Shown: positions 29,903 to 39,578 of the stretch, piece by piece | Numbering within the stretch: the stretch's first letter is position 1 | Layout of the letters: each line of letters starts with the position of its first letter | NCBI GenBank assembly: GCA_004214155.1 | Contig: SGYQ01000001.1 | Coordinates: 124,001 to 188,000 of the forward strand | DNA length: 64,000 nucleotides | DNA from: Burkholderiaceae bacterium | GTDB lineage: Bacteria; Pseudomonadota; Gammaproteobacteria; Burkholderiales; Burkholderiaceae_A | Direction of reading: 5' to 3' | The notes under the pieces: generated by a model | Seen by the model: the letters and a program-made list of their open reading frames with translations, nothing else | Databases searched by the model: none | What the model was told of the DNA's origin: nothing | Translations under genes and position numbers: made by a program

Positions 29903-31825
29903 TTGAATAATACTGTATCAAAAGTAGCAATATGGATGGTAATCGCTTTAATTTTATTTTCTATATTTCGGCAATTCGACGGAACTAGGGGAATGAGTCG
30001 GGAGATTTCCTATTCGCAATTTATGGAAGAGGCAAGGCAGGGAGCCATTAAATCCGCTGTTGTAGATGGTAGAACGGTTAGAGCCATAACGACTGATGAC
30101 AGGCAACTTATGGTAAACGCTCCGCAAGATTTGTGGATGGTTTCCGATCTCATGAAATATGGGGTAATAGTATCGGCTAAGCCTGAGGAGCAGCCATCGT
30201 TGTTAATGAGTATTTTTGTTTCATGGTTCCCAATGCTACTTCTAATTGCGGTATGGATTTTCTTTATGAGGCAAATGCAGGGAGGTGGTCGAGGTGGTGC
30301 CTTTTCATTTGGAAAGTCAAAGGCTCGCATGATCGATGAGAATAACAATGTTATTACTTTTTCGGATGTTGCTGGTTGTGATGAAGCCAAGGAAGATGTT
30401 ACAGAATTGGTTGATTTTTTGCGAGATCCGACTAAATTTCAAAAGCTTGGAGGTAGAATACCTCGGGGGGTTCTGATGGTTGGATCCCCTGGTACAGGAA
30501 AGACACTGCTTGCTAAAGCAATTGCTGGCGAAGCGAAAGTACCTTTTTTCTCCATCTCAGGGTCGGATTTTGTTGAAATGTTTGTTGGTGTCGGGGCGGC
30601 TCGTGTACGGGATATGTTCGAGAACGCAAAGAAACACTCGCCTTGCATAATTTTTATTGACGAGATAGATGCGGTTGGCAGACAAAGAGGGGCAGGACTT
30701 GGTGGAGGAAATGATGAGCGTGAGCAAACCCTAAATCAGATGTTGGTTGAGATGGATGGATTTGAGACGAATCAAGGCATTATAGTGATAGCTGCCACGA
30801 ACAGGCCTGATGTGTTAGACCCAGCTCTGTTAAGACCAGGAAGGTTCGATCGACAAGTTGTTGTTCCGCTTCCTGACGTTCGAGGCAGGGAGCAAATTCT
30901 AAATGTTCACATGAGAAAGGTACCCATTGCATCTGATGTTAAAGCGGATATCTTAGCCAGGGGAACGCCCGGGATGTCAGGGGCAGACTTAGCCAATATC
31001 GTAAATGAGGCTGCTCTCTTCGCTGCGCGACGCAGCGGAAGAACGGTTGAAATGGATGATTTCGAGAAAGCAAAGGATAAAATCTTAATGGGTTCTGAGA
31101 GGAAATCCATAGTTATGCCTGAGGAAGAAAGGAAAAATACTGCTTATCACGAGTCTGGTCACGCCATAGTCGCAAAGATGCTCCCAAAAACCGATCCGGT
31201 ACACAAGGTTACTATCATTCCTAGGGGAAGGGCTCTTGGGGTTACCATGCAATTACCTGAGGGCGATAGGTATAGTATGGATAAGGAACGGATTTTGAAC
31301 ACTATTGCAGTGTTATTTGGGGGCAGGATTGCTGAAGAAATCTTTATGGACCAAATGACAACTGGGGCCTCAAACGATTTCGAGAGGGCTACCCAGCTTG
31401 CCCGCGATATGGTCACTAGATATGGAATGAGTGATGCTTTAGGGCCAATGGTATACGCGGAAAATGAAGGAGAGGTATTTCTTGGTAGAAGCATCACAAA
31501 AACGACTCACGTGTCTGAGTCGACGATGCAAAAGGTTGATTCTGAGATACGTAGGATTATCGACGAACAGTACACGGTAGCACGAGATATCATAGAAAAA
31601 AATTCAGAAAAGATGCATGCGATGGCGAAAGCCCTTTTAGAATGGGAAACTATCGATGCTGAACAGATTGATGATATCGCTAAAGGAAAGGAGCCAAAGC
31701 CGCCCAAAGATAGTCTTAAATCTGGCCCCGAAAATGATGGCGGTAACAGTTCTAATTCGGGAGGGGGCTCAAGCGCTAAAAGCGGTAACCAAACTCCACC
31801 GGATGCTGTTACAGCTGCCAACTGA
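29903..31825 (+). CDS. ftsH: ATP-dependent zinc metalloprotease FtsH
   Basis: This membrane AAA+ protease degrades damaged membrane proteins and regulators and is caged by HflKC encoded earlier in the window. Two membrane helices lie near 7-23 and 98-120. The AAA domain has the P-loop GSPGTGKT near 194 (usually GPPGTGKT), [15 protein letters not shown], and the second region of homology. The zinc site is HESGH near 416. The tail is Gly/Ser/Pro-rich. The start is TTG. 640 residues. Confidence 0.97.
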   Translation: MNNTVSKVAIWMVIALILFSIFRQFDGTRGMSREISYSQFMEEARQGAIKSAVVDGRTVRAITTDDRQLMVNAPQDLWMVSDLMKYGVIVSAKPEEQPSLLMSIFVSWFPMLLLIAVWIFFMRQMQGGGRGGAFSFGKSKARMIDENNNVITFSDVAGCDEAKEDVTELVDFLRDPTKFQKLGGRIPRGVLMVGSPGTGKTLLAKAIAGEAKVPFFSISGSDFVEMFVGVGAARVRDMFENAKKHSPCIIFIDEIDAVGRQRGAGLGGGNDEREQTLNQMLVEMDGFETNQGIIVIAATNRPDVLDPALLRPGRFDRQVVVPLPDVRGREQILNVHMRKVPIASDVKADILARGTPGMSGADLANIVNEAALFAARRSGRTVEMDDFEKAKDKILMGSERKSIVMPEEERKNTAYHESGHAIVAKMLPKTDPVHKVTIIPRGRALGVTMQLPEGDRYSMDKERILNTIAVLFGGRIAEEIFMDQMTTGASNDFERATQLARDMVTRYGMSDALGPMVYAENEGEVFLGRSITKTTHVSESTMQKVDSEIRRIIDEQYTVARDIIEKNSEKMHAMAKALLEWETIDAEQIDDIAKGKEPKPPKDSLKSGPENDGGNSSNSGGGSSAKSGNQTPPDAVTAAN

Positions 31826-31860
31826 TACAAAACCTTTTTTTTTCCTGCTTTCTATTTACT

Positions 31861-31886
31861 GTGGGATGCTTGTACAAGCATCCCAC
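31861..31886. promoter_or_regulatory. perfect 26-bp palindrome between ftsH and folP
   Basis: GTGGGATGCTTG continues straight into its own reverse complement, giving a perfect palindrome with no spacer. A T9 run lies just before it and none after it, so it is not a standard forward terminator. It is either a dyad binding site or a strong RNA hairpin before folP. Confidence 0.65.
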
Positions 31887-31914
31887 GTTCTGGGTGACAC
31901 ACGGAGACACTTAG

Positions 31915-32811
31915 TTGACAGAAACCCATTCAGAGAACCATATTTTTACTTGCGGTAGGTTTGATCTTTCCCTAGAAGGTCCTTTGGTGATGGGGATTTT
32001 AAACGTGACCCCAGACTCTTTTTCTGACGGAGGAACTCTTGGTACCTGTGACCTTGCCGTAAAAAGGGCGGAAGGTATGATCTCTGATGGAGTCGATATA
32101 ATCGATCTTGGGGGGGAGAGTACTAGGCCTGGAGCTGAAAAAATTCCACTGGAGGAAGAGTGGAGACGAGTGGAAGAGGTTTTGGCAAAGATTTTGGAGT
32201 TGAAAATTCCTGTTTCCATAGATACTATGAAGCCCGAGATTATGATCAGGGCTGTAGAAATGGGGGTGGATTTAATAAATGACGTCTCTGGATTTAGGTC
32301 AAAAGAGGCTCTTGATTTTTTAAAAGCAATGAAAAAAAGTCGGATTGGCTTTTGTATAATGCACATGCAGGGGAATCCACAAAATATGCAGGACAGTCCT
32401 CGGTACGGTGATGTTGTTTCTGAAGTTGAATTTTTCTTGCAAAGAAAGGTGGAGGAATTTCGGAATTCCGGAATTTCAAAAGACAGGATTTTAATCGATC
32501 CAGGATTTGGTTTCGGAAAGACTTCGCAACATAATCTTTCGCTTTTAAAAGAAATCCCAAGGCTAAGTAAAGTTTGCCCTTTGCTAGTTGGGTTATCCAG
32601 AAAAAGAATAATCTCAGAACTTTGTAAACGTAATAGTAAACCAACCGATAGATTGGGAGGAAGCTTAGCAATGGCCCTTTGGAGTGCAATGCAGGGTGCA
32701 TCCGTAGTTAGAGTACATGACGTCAAGGAAACAAAAGAGATGATCACTGTCTATAAGGCTTTGGGCGGAGACAACATATTTTCTGGCGTGGACAATGAAA
32801 AACAAACTTGA
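31915..32811 (+). CDS. folP: dihydropteroate synthase
   Basis: FolP condenses p-aminobenzoate with dihydropterin pyrophosphate in folate synthesis. Motifs are MGILNVTPDSFSDGG near 23, LGGESTRPGA near 64, DVSGF near 123, DPGFGFGKT near 196 and VGLSRKR near 224. The start is TTG with GGAG eight bases upstream. It overlaps glmM by 17 bp. A 278-codon reverse ORF covers it fully and is a shadow. Confidence 0.96.
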   Translation: MTETHSENHIFTCGRFDLSLEGPLVMGILNVTPDSFSDGGTLGTCDLAVKRAEGMISDGVDIIDLGGESTRPGAEKIPLEEEWRRVEEVLAKILELKIPVSIDTMKPEIMIRAVEMGVDLINDVSGFRSKEALDFLKAMKKSRIGFCIMHMQGNPQNMQDSPRYGDVVSEVEFFLQRKVEEFRNSGISKDRILIDPGFGFGKTSQHNLSLLKEIPRLSKVCPLLVGLSRKRIISELCKRNSKPTDRLGGSLAMALWSAMQGASVVRVHDVKETKEMITVYKALGGDNIFSGVDNEKQT

Positions 32812-34129
32812 ATTTGGCACTGACGGTATCCGCGGCCCTGTCTCTGAGAAAGGAGTTTCTCCGGAATTTGCACTAAGACTGGGGATTGCCACGGGGGCTG
32901 CTCTAAAAAACACCAGAGAAACAGTTGACGTAGTTATTGGGCGAGATACAAGATCATCTGGGGATATGTTAGCAAGTGCCTTTTCTAGCGGTCTAAATCA
33001 GGCTGGAGCTAATGTATTTAACGTTGGGATAATGCCAAGCCCTGCTGTGGCTTTTCTCACAAAGTCAATTGGTGCAAACGTAGGAGTTGTGGTAAGCGCA
33101 TCCCACAATATGTTCCGAGATAATGGGTTTAAATTCTTCAGTGGTTCGGGGAAAAAAATACCAGAATTGATGGAAAAAAAAATTCAAGATAGTTTGAAGT
33201 TAAACTATGCCATCGACCCTTGTAAATTGGGGGTGCAAAAAAAAATACAAGATGCTGACGGTAGATACATCGAGTTTTGTAAATCTTGTTTTCCGAGAAA
33301 TTTGTCTCTTAGAGGTAAGAAAATTATTTTAGATTCATCGAATGGGGCTGCATCATTTTGCGCGGGAAAGATTCTCAGCGAACTCGGAGCTGAAGTTATT
33401 GAAATAGGTAATAAACCGAACGGAATGAATATCAATGATTCTGTGGGAACTCTTTTTCCTCAAAAGCTTATTGAGAGAGTTCTTCGTGTTTCGGCAGATT
33501 TCGGAATCGCTTTGGATGGTGACGGGGATAGACTCAAGCTGGTTGATCATTTGGGAAGAGTTTACGATGGCGATGAGTTGTTGTACGCGATCACCAAACT
33601 AAGAGTTAGAACGGAAGGAGCAAGCGCCGTTAAGGGTGTGGTTGGGACACTCATGAGTAATCTGGGTCTCGAGCGGGCCATCAATAAGTGTGGGCTCGAA
33701 TTTAGAAGAGCAAAAGTTGGAGACCGTCATATTCTACAAATTCTAGAGGAGAATGATTGGTATTTAGGAGGAGAAACTTCGGGACATATTTTATCGTTAG
33801 ACATGCATACGACGGGCGACGGAATTGTAAGTGCGTTACAGGTTTTACAAGCTATTATTACTATTGGAGACAACCTTTCTGATTTTATTGCCGATTTACA
33901 ACTGATGCCTCAACTTTTAATAAATGTGCCCCTTATTCCAGGCAAAAATTGGCCAATTAACGAAAAGTTTAAAAATGCGAAAAAGCGGGTCCTCGACGAA
34001 CTTGGCTCAGATGGACGTATTCTGGTAAGGGCTTCAGGAACCGAACCCGTAATACGGGTAATGGCAGAGGCGGAAACTGAAAAACTCGCGAAGTCGTGTA
34101 TCGATCAATTGGTATCAAGCCTGCAGTAA
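32795..34129 (+). CDS. glmM: phosphoglucosamine mutase
   Basis: GlmM converts glucosamine-6-P to glucosamine-1-P for peptidoglycan and LPS precursors. The active-site serine is in VVSASHNMFRDNGFK near 101. The magnesium site DGDGDRLK is near 242, the sugar-binding GGETSGHI near 328, and the phosphate loop RASGTEPVIRVM near 410. 444 residues. folP-glmM coupling is conserved; the 17-bp overlap implies translational coupling. Confidence 0.97.
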   Translation: MKNKLEFGTDGIRGPVSEKGVSPEFALRLGIATGAALKNTRETVDVVIGRDTRSSGDMLASAFSSGLNQAGANVFNVGIMPSPAVAFLTKSIGANVGVVVSASHNMFRDNGFKFFSGSGKKIPELMEKKIQDSLKLNYAIDPCKLGVQKKIQDADGRYIEFCKSCFPRNLSLRGKKIILDSSNGAASFCAGKILSELGAEVIEIGNKPNGMNINDSVGTLFPQKLIERVLRVSADFGIALDGDGDRLKLVDHLGRVYDGDELLYAITKLRVRTEGASAVKGVVGTLMSNLGLERAINKCGLEFRRAKVGDRHILQILEENDWYLGGETSGHILSLDMHTTGDGIVSALQVLQAIITIGDNLSDFIADLQLMPQLLINVPLIPGKNWPINEKFKNAKKRVLDELGSDGRILVRASGTEPVIRVMAEAETEKLAKSCIDQLVSSLQ

Positions 34130-34133
34130 GCAT

Positions 34134-34442
34134 TCATTCCCTTCGCAAAACATTCATCATAGTGGGACAACTGAATCCAGGGCCAATGTTGTTACTTTCC
34201 ACTCTTCCTTTTACGGAGGGGCATTTGTAGATGCAGGTAGTGCCTCCATCGCTAATTTTTTTACGTTCTCGTAAATAGCAGTTGATGGAATCTCTCCTAG
34301 CCTTTTCTCTTTTTATTTTATCAATCCGTGCTTTTCTTTTTGCTTCAATCGGGTCAATTCCTCTTGGTGGAGGCACTGCATAAATGCCGCTCGCAAAAAC
34401 AAGTAATACCACTAGAGACAAAAACCTAAAATTTCGCATCAT
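34134..34442 (-). CDS. small exported cysteine-containing protein, unknown function
   Basis: This 102-residue ORF is on the reverse strand, opposite to both neighbours. An N-terminal signal peptide (FRFLSLVVLLVFASGIYA) is followed by a proline patch, a highly charged helix (EAKRKARIDKIKREKARRD) and four cysteines (INC, TTCIYKC, FSC) that could form two disulphides in the periplasm. A GGAG site precedes ATGATG, and a TATAAT box lies upstream, so it is probably a real gene. I do not recognise a family. Confidence 0.65.
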   Translation of the reverse strand: MMRNFRFLSLVVLLVFASGIYAVPPPRGIDPIEAKRKARIDKIKREKARRDSINCYLRERKKISDGGTTCIYKCPSVKGRVESNNIGPGFSCPTMMNVLRRE

Positions 34443-34462
34443 ATTTTGCTCCGGCTAAACAC

Positions 34463-34468
34463 ATTATA
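34463..34468 (-). promoter_or_regulatory. -10 box of the small exported protein
   Basis: A perfect TATAAT on the reverse strand, 21 bp upstream of the start of the 102-residue protein. Seventeen bases further upstream is ATGTCA, a poor -35. Confidence 0.45.
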
Positions 34469-34484
34469 CAAAGGTAACATAGGA

Positions 34485-34513
34485 TTGACATTTGTAATAA
34501 AAATAAGTTTTAT
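34485..34513 (+). promoter_or_regulatory. possible promoter of pstS
   Basis: TTGACA (34485-34490), 17 bp, then TTTTAT. The -35 is perfect and the -10 weak, as expected for an activator-dependent promoter. I could not identify a convincing Pho box in the 190-bp region before pstS. Confidence 0.35.
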
Positions 34514-34633
34514 ATAACACTTAAGTATGCACTGAAATTTTTTTACAACTAGTTAATATTTCCTGCGTTGTTATATTTTTGTAATACTTTCTCGTCACAC
34601 TAGGTATGAAGATTAATTTTTTAAGGAGTTCAC

Positions 34634-35674
34634 ATGCAATTTCGGTTTTTTATCCTTTCAGGAATCAGTTTGGTCCTGTGTACAAGCTCATTTGCCCGTG
34701 ATTACGTAAGTATGAAGGGTTCATCGACCGTTTTTCCATTTGCTACGATAGTTGCCGAGCAATTGGGTAAAAACCCCTCTATAAAGACCCCAGTTGTCGA
34801 ATCCGGTGGATCATCAGTTGGTAAAAAAGGTGTATGCGAAGGGACGGGAACACAATTTGTTGATATCGGGAATGCATCGTCTCGCATGAAGAAAAAAGAA
34901 TTGGCATTTTGTCAAAAAAATGAAGTAAAGGTCACAGAAATTAAGGTCGGTTACGACGGAATTGTTGTGGCAAATTCAAAAAAAGGGACAAAATTAATTA
35001 TTTCTCGAGCAGATTTAGCTAAAGCACTAACCGCCGAAGTACCAAATGAGGCTGGAACGAAGTTTGTACCTAACTACTACAAAAAATGGTCAGATATAAA
35101 ACCACTTCTTCCAGATGTGCCTATCAAAGTATACGGACCACCAACAACATCAGGCACGCGTGCATCTTTTGCTGAAATGATTAACCAAAAATCCTACTGT
35201 GGTAAAGATTCTGTTGCCAAAAAGCTTTCAAAAGCCCGTGGAGATAAAAAAGGAAAGAAATGTCGGGCGATGAGAACAGATGGAGCATACGTAGAAGCAG
35301 GGGAGCAGGATAACTTAATTGTTCAAAAGCTTAAGGAAGACCCAACCGCTTATGGAATTTTTGGGTTTTCTTATCTAAACCAAAACTCCGATACAATTCA
35401 AGGTGCTGTGTTGGACGACGTTGCGCCAACATTTAAAGACATCGCTTCTGGCAAATATAAGGCATCAAGATCATTGTATTTTTACGTAAAGCAGTCCCAC
35501 ATTGGGGTAGTTCCTGGAATTAACGACTATATGATGGAATGGACCAAACATTGGGGTGAAGACGGAGCTTTGGCAGATGCTGGAATGATTCCGATGAGTA
35601 AGGAGGAAAGGGAAAAATACAAAAAAGCAATGACCGATCTTCCCGTGCTTGTCATGGATAACTTATCGAAGTAA
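34634..35674 (+). CDS. pstS: phosphate ABC transporter, periplasmic binding protein PstS
   Basis: PstS captures phosphate for the PstCAB transporter. The signal peptide (FFILSGISLVLCTSSFA) ends near residue 21. Phosphate-binding loops are visible: MKGSSTVFPF near 27, ESGGSSVGKKGVC near 55, and TTSGTRASFAEM near 174. The ATG has AAGGAG six bases upstream. At 346 residues it is normal. A terminator-like hairpin follows, so the rest of the operon is probably expressed at lower level. Confidence 0.95.
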   Translation: MQFRFFILSGISLVLCTSSFARDYVSMKGSSTVFPFATIVAEQLGKNPSIKTPVVESGGSSVGKKGVCEGTGTQFVDIGNASSRMKKKELAFCQKNEVKVTEIKVGYDGIVVANSKKGTKLIISRADLAKALTAEVPNEAGTKFVPNYYKKWSDIKPLLPDVPIKVYGPPTTSGTRASFAEMINQKSYCGKDSVAKKLSKARGDKKGKKCRAMRTDGAYVEAGEQDNLIVQKLKEDPTAYGIFGFSYLNQNSDTIQGAVLDDVAPTFKDIASGKYKASRSLYFYVKQSHIGVVPGINDYMMEWTKHWGEDGALADAGMIPMSKEEREKYKKAMTDLPVLVMDNLSK

Positions 35675-35706
35675 AGTTACATATAGGAAGTTTTTTTTAA
35701 TAGAAG

Positions 35707-35742
35707 AAGGGACCATCGCTCTAAAAAGCAGGGTCCCTTTTT
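35707..35742 (+). terminator. attenuating terminator between pstS and pstC
   Basis: Stem AAGGGACC (35707-35714) and GGTCCCTT (35732-35739), with a 17-nt loop and a TTTTT run at the 3' side. Its position after the binding-protein gene and before the permeases is typical for partial termination in ABC operons. Confidence 0.8.
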
Positions 35743-35759
35743 AATTCACGGAGGCACCT

Positions 35760-37139
35760 ATATTTACTTCCTTTCACGCCTTACTGATTATTTGTGCTGT
35801 AGCTATATTTTACGGATTTTTTACTTACCGGCTGGTTTCTTTAGGTAAGGAAAACATAAAATTTGACTCTTTGCCAAGATATCACGTGTATTGGTCCGTA
35901 CTAATTGGCTTATTGCCAGCTTTGTCTTTTTTGTTAATTGCAGCCGTTGGCGATGGAATTCTGTTTAAACTCTGGGTGGAAGACTTCTATCCTAATTTGC
36001 TCCAACTAAATCAGACAGAAAAAGAAATTAATTTTATCAAAGTGATGAATGAGGTGGATGGCATTAGTTTTGGGAAGACAGAGCCATGGGTAGTTCCGGC
36101 GGCAGATGCATGGAGACGGTGGTCCACGGCCTCTAGCAATATCATTTTTTTTGGGTGTATAGTTATCTCGGTTATTTGTGGTTATCTTGCATCAAAAAAG
36201 GTTTCTCCGGCTTTCAAGGCAAGAATCCATGTCGAGAAAATTGTTTTATGGATCCTCGGGTTAAGCTCGCTAGTTGCCATTTTGACAACGATAGGAATTG
36301 TACTTTCAGTCCTATTCGAAACAATTCGGTTTTTCGATTTAATTCCGCCAGATGAATTTTTATTTGGACTAACGTGGAACCCTCAGTTTGAGGGAGCCAT
36401 CCGAGCTGGCTCAGAGGGTGCTGAGCCTGAATATGGAATGATTCCAATGTTTGTTGGAACCCTATTGATATCTTTGGTGGCAGTATCAGTTGCTGTTCCA
36501 GTAGGTCTGTTGAGCGCGATTTATTTAGCAGAATATGCAACCAAAGGGGTCAGATCTATTGTAAAGCCGTTGTTGGAAATCTTGGCCGGGGTCCCAACCG
36601 TTGTATATGGGTTTTTTGCAGCTCTTACAATTGCTCCAATGGTAAAAGGTTTTGGCGAAAGTTTGGGACTTACTGTGTCTTCTGAATCAGCCTTGGCAGC
36701 AGGACTTGTGATGGGTGTCATGATAATACCATTTGTATCTTCCCTTTCTGACGATGTAATAAATTCAGTACCGCAATCTTTGAGGGATGCTGCGTATGGG
36801 TTGGGTTCCACTGTGAGTGAGACTACAAGGCTGGTAGTAATACCAGCCGCACTTCCAGGAATCGTGGCGGCAATAATATTAGCTGTATCGAGAGCAATTG
36901 GAGAGACGATGATAGTGGTGATGGCTGCAGGGTTGGCTGCGAATCTTACTTTCAACCCATTGGACGCTGTAACCACCGTTACTACACAAATAGTGACCAT
37001 CTTAGTTGGAGATCAGGAATTCGAATCGGCTAAAACATTGTCAGCATTTGCCTTAGCTCTCATGCTGATCATCGTTACATTAGTACTAAATTTCTTTGCC
37101 TTGCAAATCGTAAAACGATACAGAGAACAGTATGATTGA
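35760..37139 (+). CDS. pstC: phosphate ABC transporter permease PstC; ATA start proposed
   Basis: The ORF track begins at an internal TTG (35871). The frame is open back to 35745, and the extra 37 codons encode a membrane helix (ALLIICAVAIFYGFF) and the stretch SLPRYHVYW, which match the N-terminal PstC extension family. There is no ATG, GTG or TTG there. A GGAGG site sits five bases before ATA 35760. The permease core has the EAA-like loop (SLRDAAYGLGSTVSETTRLVVIPAALPGI near 355). Length from ATA is 459 residues. It overlaps pstA by 8 bp. Confidence 0.85.
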   Translation: MFTSFHALLIICAVAIFYGFFTYRLVSLGKENIKFDSLPRYHVYWSVLIGLLPALSFLLIAAVGDGILFKLWVEDFYPNLLQLNQTEKEINFIKVMNEVDGISFGKTEPWVVPAADAWRRWSTASSNIIFFGCIVISVICGYLASKKVSPAFKARIHVEKIVLWILGLSSLVAILTTIGIVLSVLFETIRFFDLIPPDEFLFGLTWNPQFEGAIRAGSEGAEPEYGMIPMFVGTLLISLVAVSVAVPVGLLSAIYLAEYATKGVRSIVKPLLEILAGVPTVVYGFFAALTIAPMVKGFGESLGLTVSSESALAAGLVMGVMIIPFVSSLSDDVINSVPQSLRDAAYGLGSTVSETTRLVVIPAALPGIVAAIILAVSRAIGETMIVVMAAGLAANLTFNPLDAVTTVTTQIVTILVGDQEFESAKTLSAFALALMLIIVTLVLNFFALQIVKRYREQYD

Positions 37140-38436
37140 TACCAATAAAAAAATAAAACCTATTGATGTCAGTCAAAAAATAAGGAACTCACTTCCAAAA
37201 CGACACTTTCAGGAAAAAAAGTTTAAGTTTTATGGGCAAAGTGCAGTTACATTGGCTATTTTTTTCTTGTTTTTTTTATTTTATTTAATTTTTACGAACG
37301 GCATTCCCGGTCTTTTTCAGCACTATGTAACTCTAAACGTATATATCGATTCATCTCGCTTAGATCCGAAAGGAGATTTTTCTGACCAATCTCTTTTTTC
37401 TGGGGATACATCTAAAGTGATATATGAATCTCTTTACGCGGAAATTGGAGGCATTGATACACGCAATGAGAAAAGGACCGCAAAGTCACTCGTTTCGTCC
37501 GCATCCGATGTTCGACTCATCAAACATGTAAAAGAAAATCCAGAATTGTTGGATTCTACGCATCGTATTCAATTTGCCTTAGATGATGATGTTGATAGTT
37601 TTTTAAGAGGTTACATTTCTAGAGACACCCCAGAAGAAGAAAGAAGATTGTCAAACCTTGCTATCCAATATATCGACGAATTAAGTTCAAAAGGACTAAT
37701 CACGTACGAATTCTCAGACTATTTATTTTCAGGTTCGGCCTCCAGAGAAGCTGAAATCGCGGGAATAAAGGGAGCCCTGGTCGGTTCTATTTTGACCATG
37801 CTTATTTGCTTAAGTATTGCCTTTCCCTTGGGAATTATGACTGCTATTTATCTGGAAGAGATTGCGCCGAAAAATTGGATTACTGAATTAATTGAGATCA
37901 ATATAAATAACCTTGCTGCGGTCCCATCTGTTGTGTTCGGAATAATGGGACTTGCTATTTTTATAGTAGCATTTGGTCTCCCAAGATCAATCCCTTTGGT
38001 CGGTGGAATTGTCCTTGCTTTGATGACTCTACCCACGGTAATTATCTCCTCTAGAGCAGCTATAAAAGCTGTTCCGCCCAGCATTAGAGAGGCAGCGTAT
38101 GGAATAGGGGCCTCGAAAATGCAGATGATTTTTCATCATGTATTGCCTTTAGCTATGCCGGGTATGCTTACTGGTACCATTATTGGCATGGCACAAGCAC
38201 TCGGGGAAACAGCGCCCTTGTTGATGATTGGAATGGTTGCGTTTATAGTAGATGTTCCTGGGGGATTTGCTGAGCCTAGTACTGCGCTTCCCGTGCAAAT
38301 TTTCATGTGGGCAGATTTTGCTGAAAGAATGTTTGTTCACAAAACAAGTGCTGCGATCATAGTGCTGCTAATGTTTTTGCTGTCTATGAATTTTTTTGCG
38401 GTGGTATTGAGAAAAAAACTTGAAAAACGTTGGTAA
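37132..38436 (+). CDS. pstA: phosphate ABC transporter permease PstA
   Basis: This is the second permease of the Pst system, in the long form with a DUF3333-type region. One membrane helix (AVTLAIFFLFFLFYLIF near 37-53) is followed by a soluble periplasmic domain to about 200. The transport domain then has EAA motif IREAAYGIGASKMQMIFHHVLPLAMPG near 320. 434 residues. The start ATG overlaps the pstC end, so translation is coupled. Confidence 0.94.
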   Translation: MIDTNKKIKPIDVSQKIRNSLPKRHFQEKKFKFYGQSAVTLAIFFLFFLFYLIFTNGIPGLFQHYVTLNVYIDSSRLDPKGDFSDQSLFSGDTSKVIYESLYAEIGGIDTRNEKRTAKSLVSSASDVRLIKHVKENPELLDSTHRIQFALDDDVDSFLRGYISRDTPEEERRLSNLAIQYIDELSSKGLITYEFSDYLFSGSASREAEIAGIKGALVGSILTMLICLSIAFPLGIMTAIYLEEIAPKNWITELIEININNLAAVPSVVFGIMGLAIFIVAFGLPRSIPLVGGIVLALMTLPTVIISSRAAIKAVPPSIREAAYGIGASKMQMIFHHVLPLAMPGMLTGTIIGMAQALGETAPLLMIGMVAFIVDVPGGFAEPSTALPVQIFMWADFAERMFVHKTSAAIIVLLMFLLSMNFFAVVLRKKLEKRW

Positions 38437-38452
38437 TTGAAACAGGAATATT

Positions 38453-39322
38453 ATGGAAAATGTAGATCAGATGAGTGCATCAAGTCTTCAAAAAAAAGAA
38501 ACCTCCAAATTAAGTATCGAAGATCGTTTGTTGCCAGAGACAACAGCGGGCAATGTTTTCGTGCAAAACCCACGAATTTCCACAAGAGACGTCAATGTTT
38601 TCTACGGGGACAAGAAAGCTTTGGTGGATGTCACGGTGGATATTGCTGAAAAAGAGGTCATTGCTTTCATTGGGCCGTCTGGATGCGGTAAGTCCACCTT
38701 GTTAAGAAGCTTAAACAGGATGAACGATACCATTGATAGTTGTCGATTGGAGGGTCAGGTTTTACTGGATGAACAAGACATTTATGATCCATCGGTGGAT
38801 GTTGTAGGTTTAAGAGCTAGGATAGGCATGGTTTTTCAAAAGCCGAATCCATTTCCTAAATCAATTTTCGAAAATGTAGCATACGGTCCTAAAATTCATG
38901 GTCTTGCTGAGAATAACACTGATTTAAATAATATTGTTGAATCTTCCTTAACAAGGGCGGGTATTTGGGATGAACTAAAAGATCGGCTCGATCAACCTGG
39001 AACTGGTTTATCTGGTGGCCAACAACAGCGTCTTTGTATCGCAAGAGCAATCGCAGTCAATCCTGAGGTAATTCTTATGGATGAGCCGTGTTCTGCTCTC
39101 GACCCAATTGCTACGGCGAAAATTGAGGAGCTTATCTCGGAGTTAAGATCCGAATACACTATAGTTATTGTTACGCACTCGATGCAACAAGCTGCAAGGG
39201 TATCCGACAGGACAGCGTATTTCCATTTGGGCAAATTGGTTGAAGTTGGAAAAACCAAAGAACTCTTCATTAACCCAGTTCATGAGCTTACTCAGGATTA
39301 CATTACCGGTCGTTTCGGGTAA
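38453..39322 (+). CDS. pstB: phosphate ABC transporter ATP-binding protein PstB
   Basis: PstB energises phosphate import. Walker [10 protein letters not shown] near 75, the PstB-specific [13 protein letters not shown], the Q-loop [13 protein letters not shown], signature [16 protein letters not shown] near 184 and Walker [14 protein letters not shown] are all present. There is an N-terminal extension of about 40 residues before the ABC core. phoU, which normally follows directly, lies 1.5 kb downstream beyond tRNAs, a cysteine-cluster gene and rpiA. Confidence 0.97.
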   Translation: MENVDQMSASSLQKKETSKLSIEDRLLPETTAGNVFVQNPRISTRDVNVFYGDKKALVDVTVDIAEKEVIAFIGPSGCGKSTLLRSLNRMNDTIDSCRLEGQVLLDEQDIYDPSVDVVGLRARIGMVFQKPNPFPKSIFENVAYGPKIHGLAENNTDLNNIVESSLTRAGIWDELKDRLDQPGTGLSGGQQQRLCIARAIAVNPEVILMDEPCSALDPIATAKIEELISELRSEYTIVIVTHSMQQAARVSDRTAYFHLGKLVEVGKTKELFINPVHELTQDYITGRFG

Positions 39323-39352
39323 AAACCCTCTTTCTTAATGCAAACTTTGCGA

Positions 39353-39358
39353 TATACT
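39353..39358 (+). promoter_or_regulatory. -10 box of the tRNA-Pro/Arg/His cluster
   Basis: TATACT lies eight bases upstream of tRNA-Pro. No good -35 is seen at 16-18 bp, so the call is tentative. Confidence 0.4.
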
Positions 39359-39362
39359 ACTT

Positions 39363-39443
<81 letters not shown>

Positions 39444-39451
39444 AATATTTT

Positions 39452-39528
39452 CTGCCGGTAGCTCAGCTGGATAGAGCAACAGCCTTCTAAGCTGTGGGTC
39501 GGGGGTTCGAATCCCTCTCGGCAGGCCA
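39452..39528 (+). tRNA. tRNA-Arg (TCT)
   Basis: The acceptor CTGCCGG pairs with TCGGCAG (one G-T pair), followed by G and an encoded CCA. The anticodon arm ACAGC-CTTCTAA-GCTGT gives TCT. The D arm is GCTCAGCTGGATAGAGC. Nine bases after tRNA-Pro. Confidence 0.97.
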
Positions 39529-39578
39529 GGTACAGATGGGTGTTTTTCACCGATTTTTTGTTTAGAATATCGGAACAT

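Noticed and set aside
31911-32747. 278-codon reverse ORF across folP
   Set aside because: folP has every family motif on the forward strand; the long antisense frame is a codon-bias effect.
34491-34633. Pho box upstream of pstS
   Set aside because: I looked for two CTGTCAT-like repeats 11 bp apart; the best site (TTGTAATACTTTCTCGTCAC) is out of phase and mismatched.
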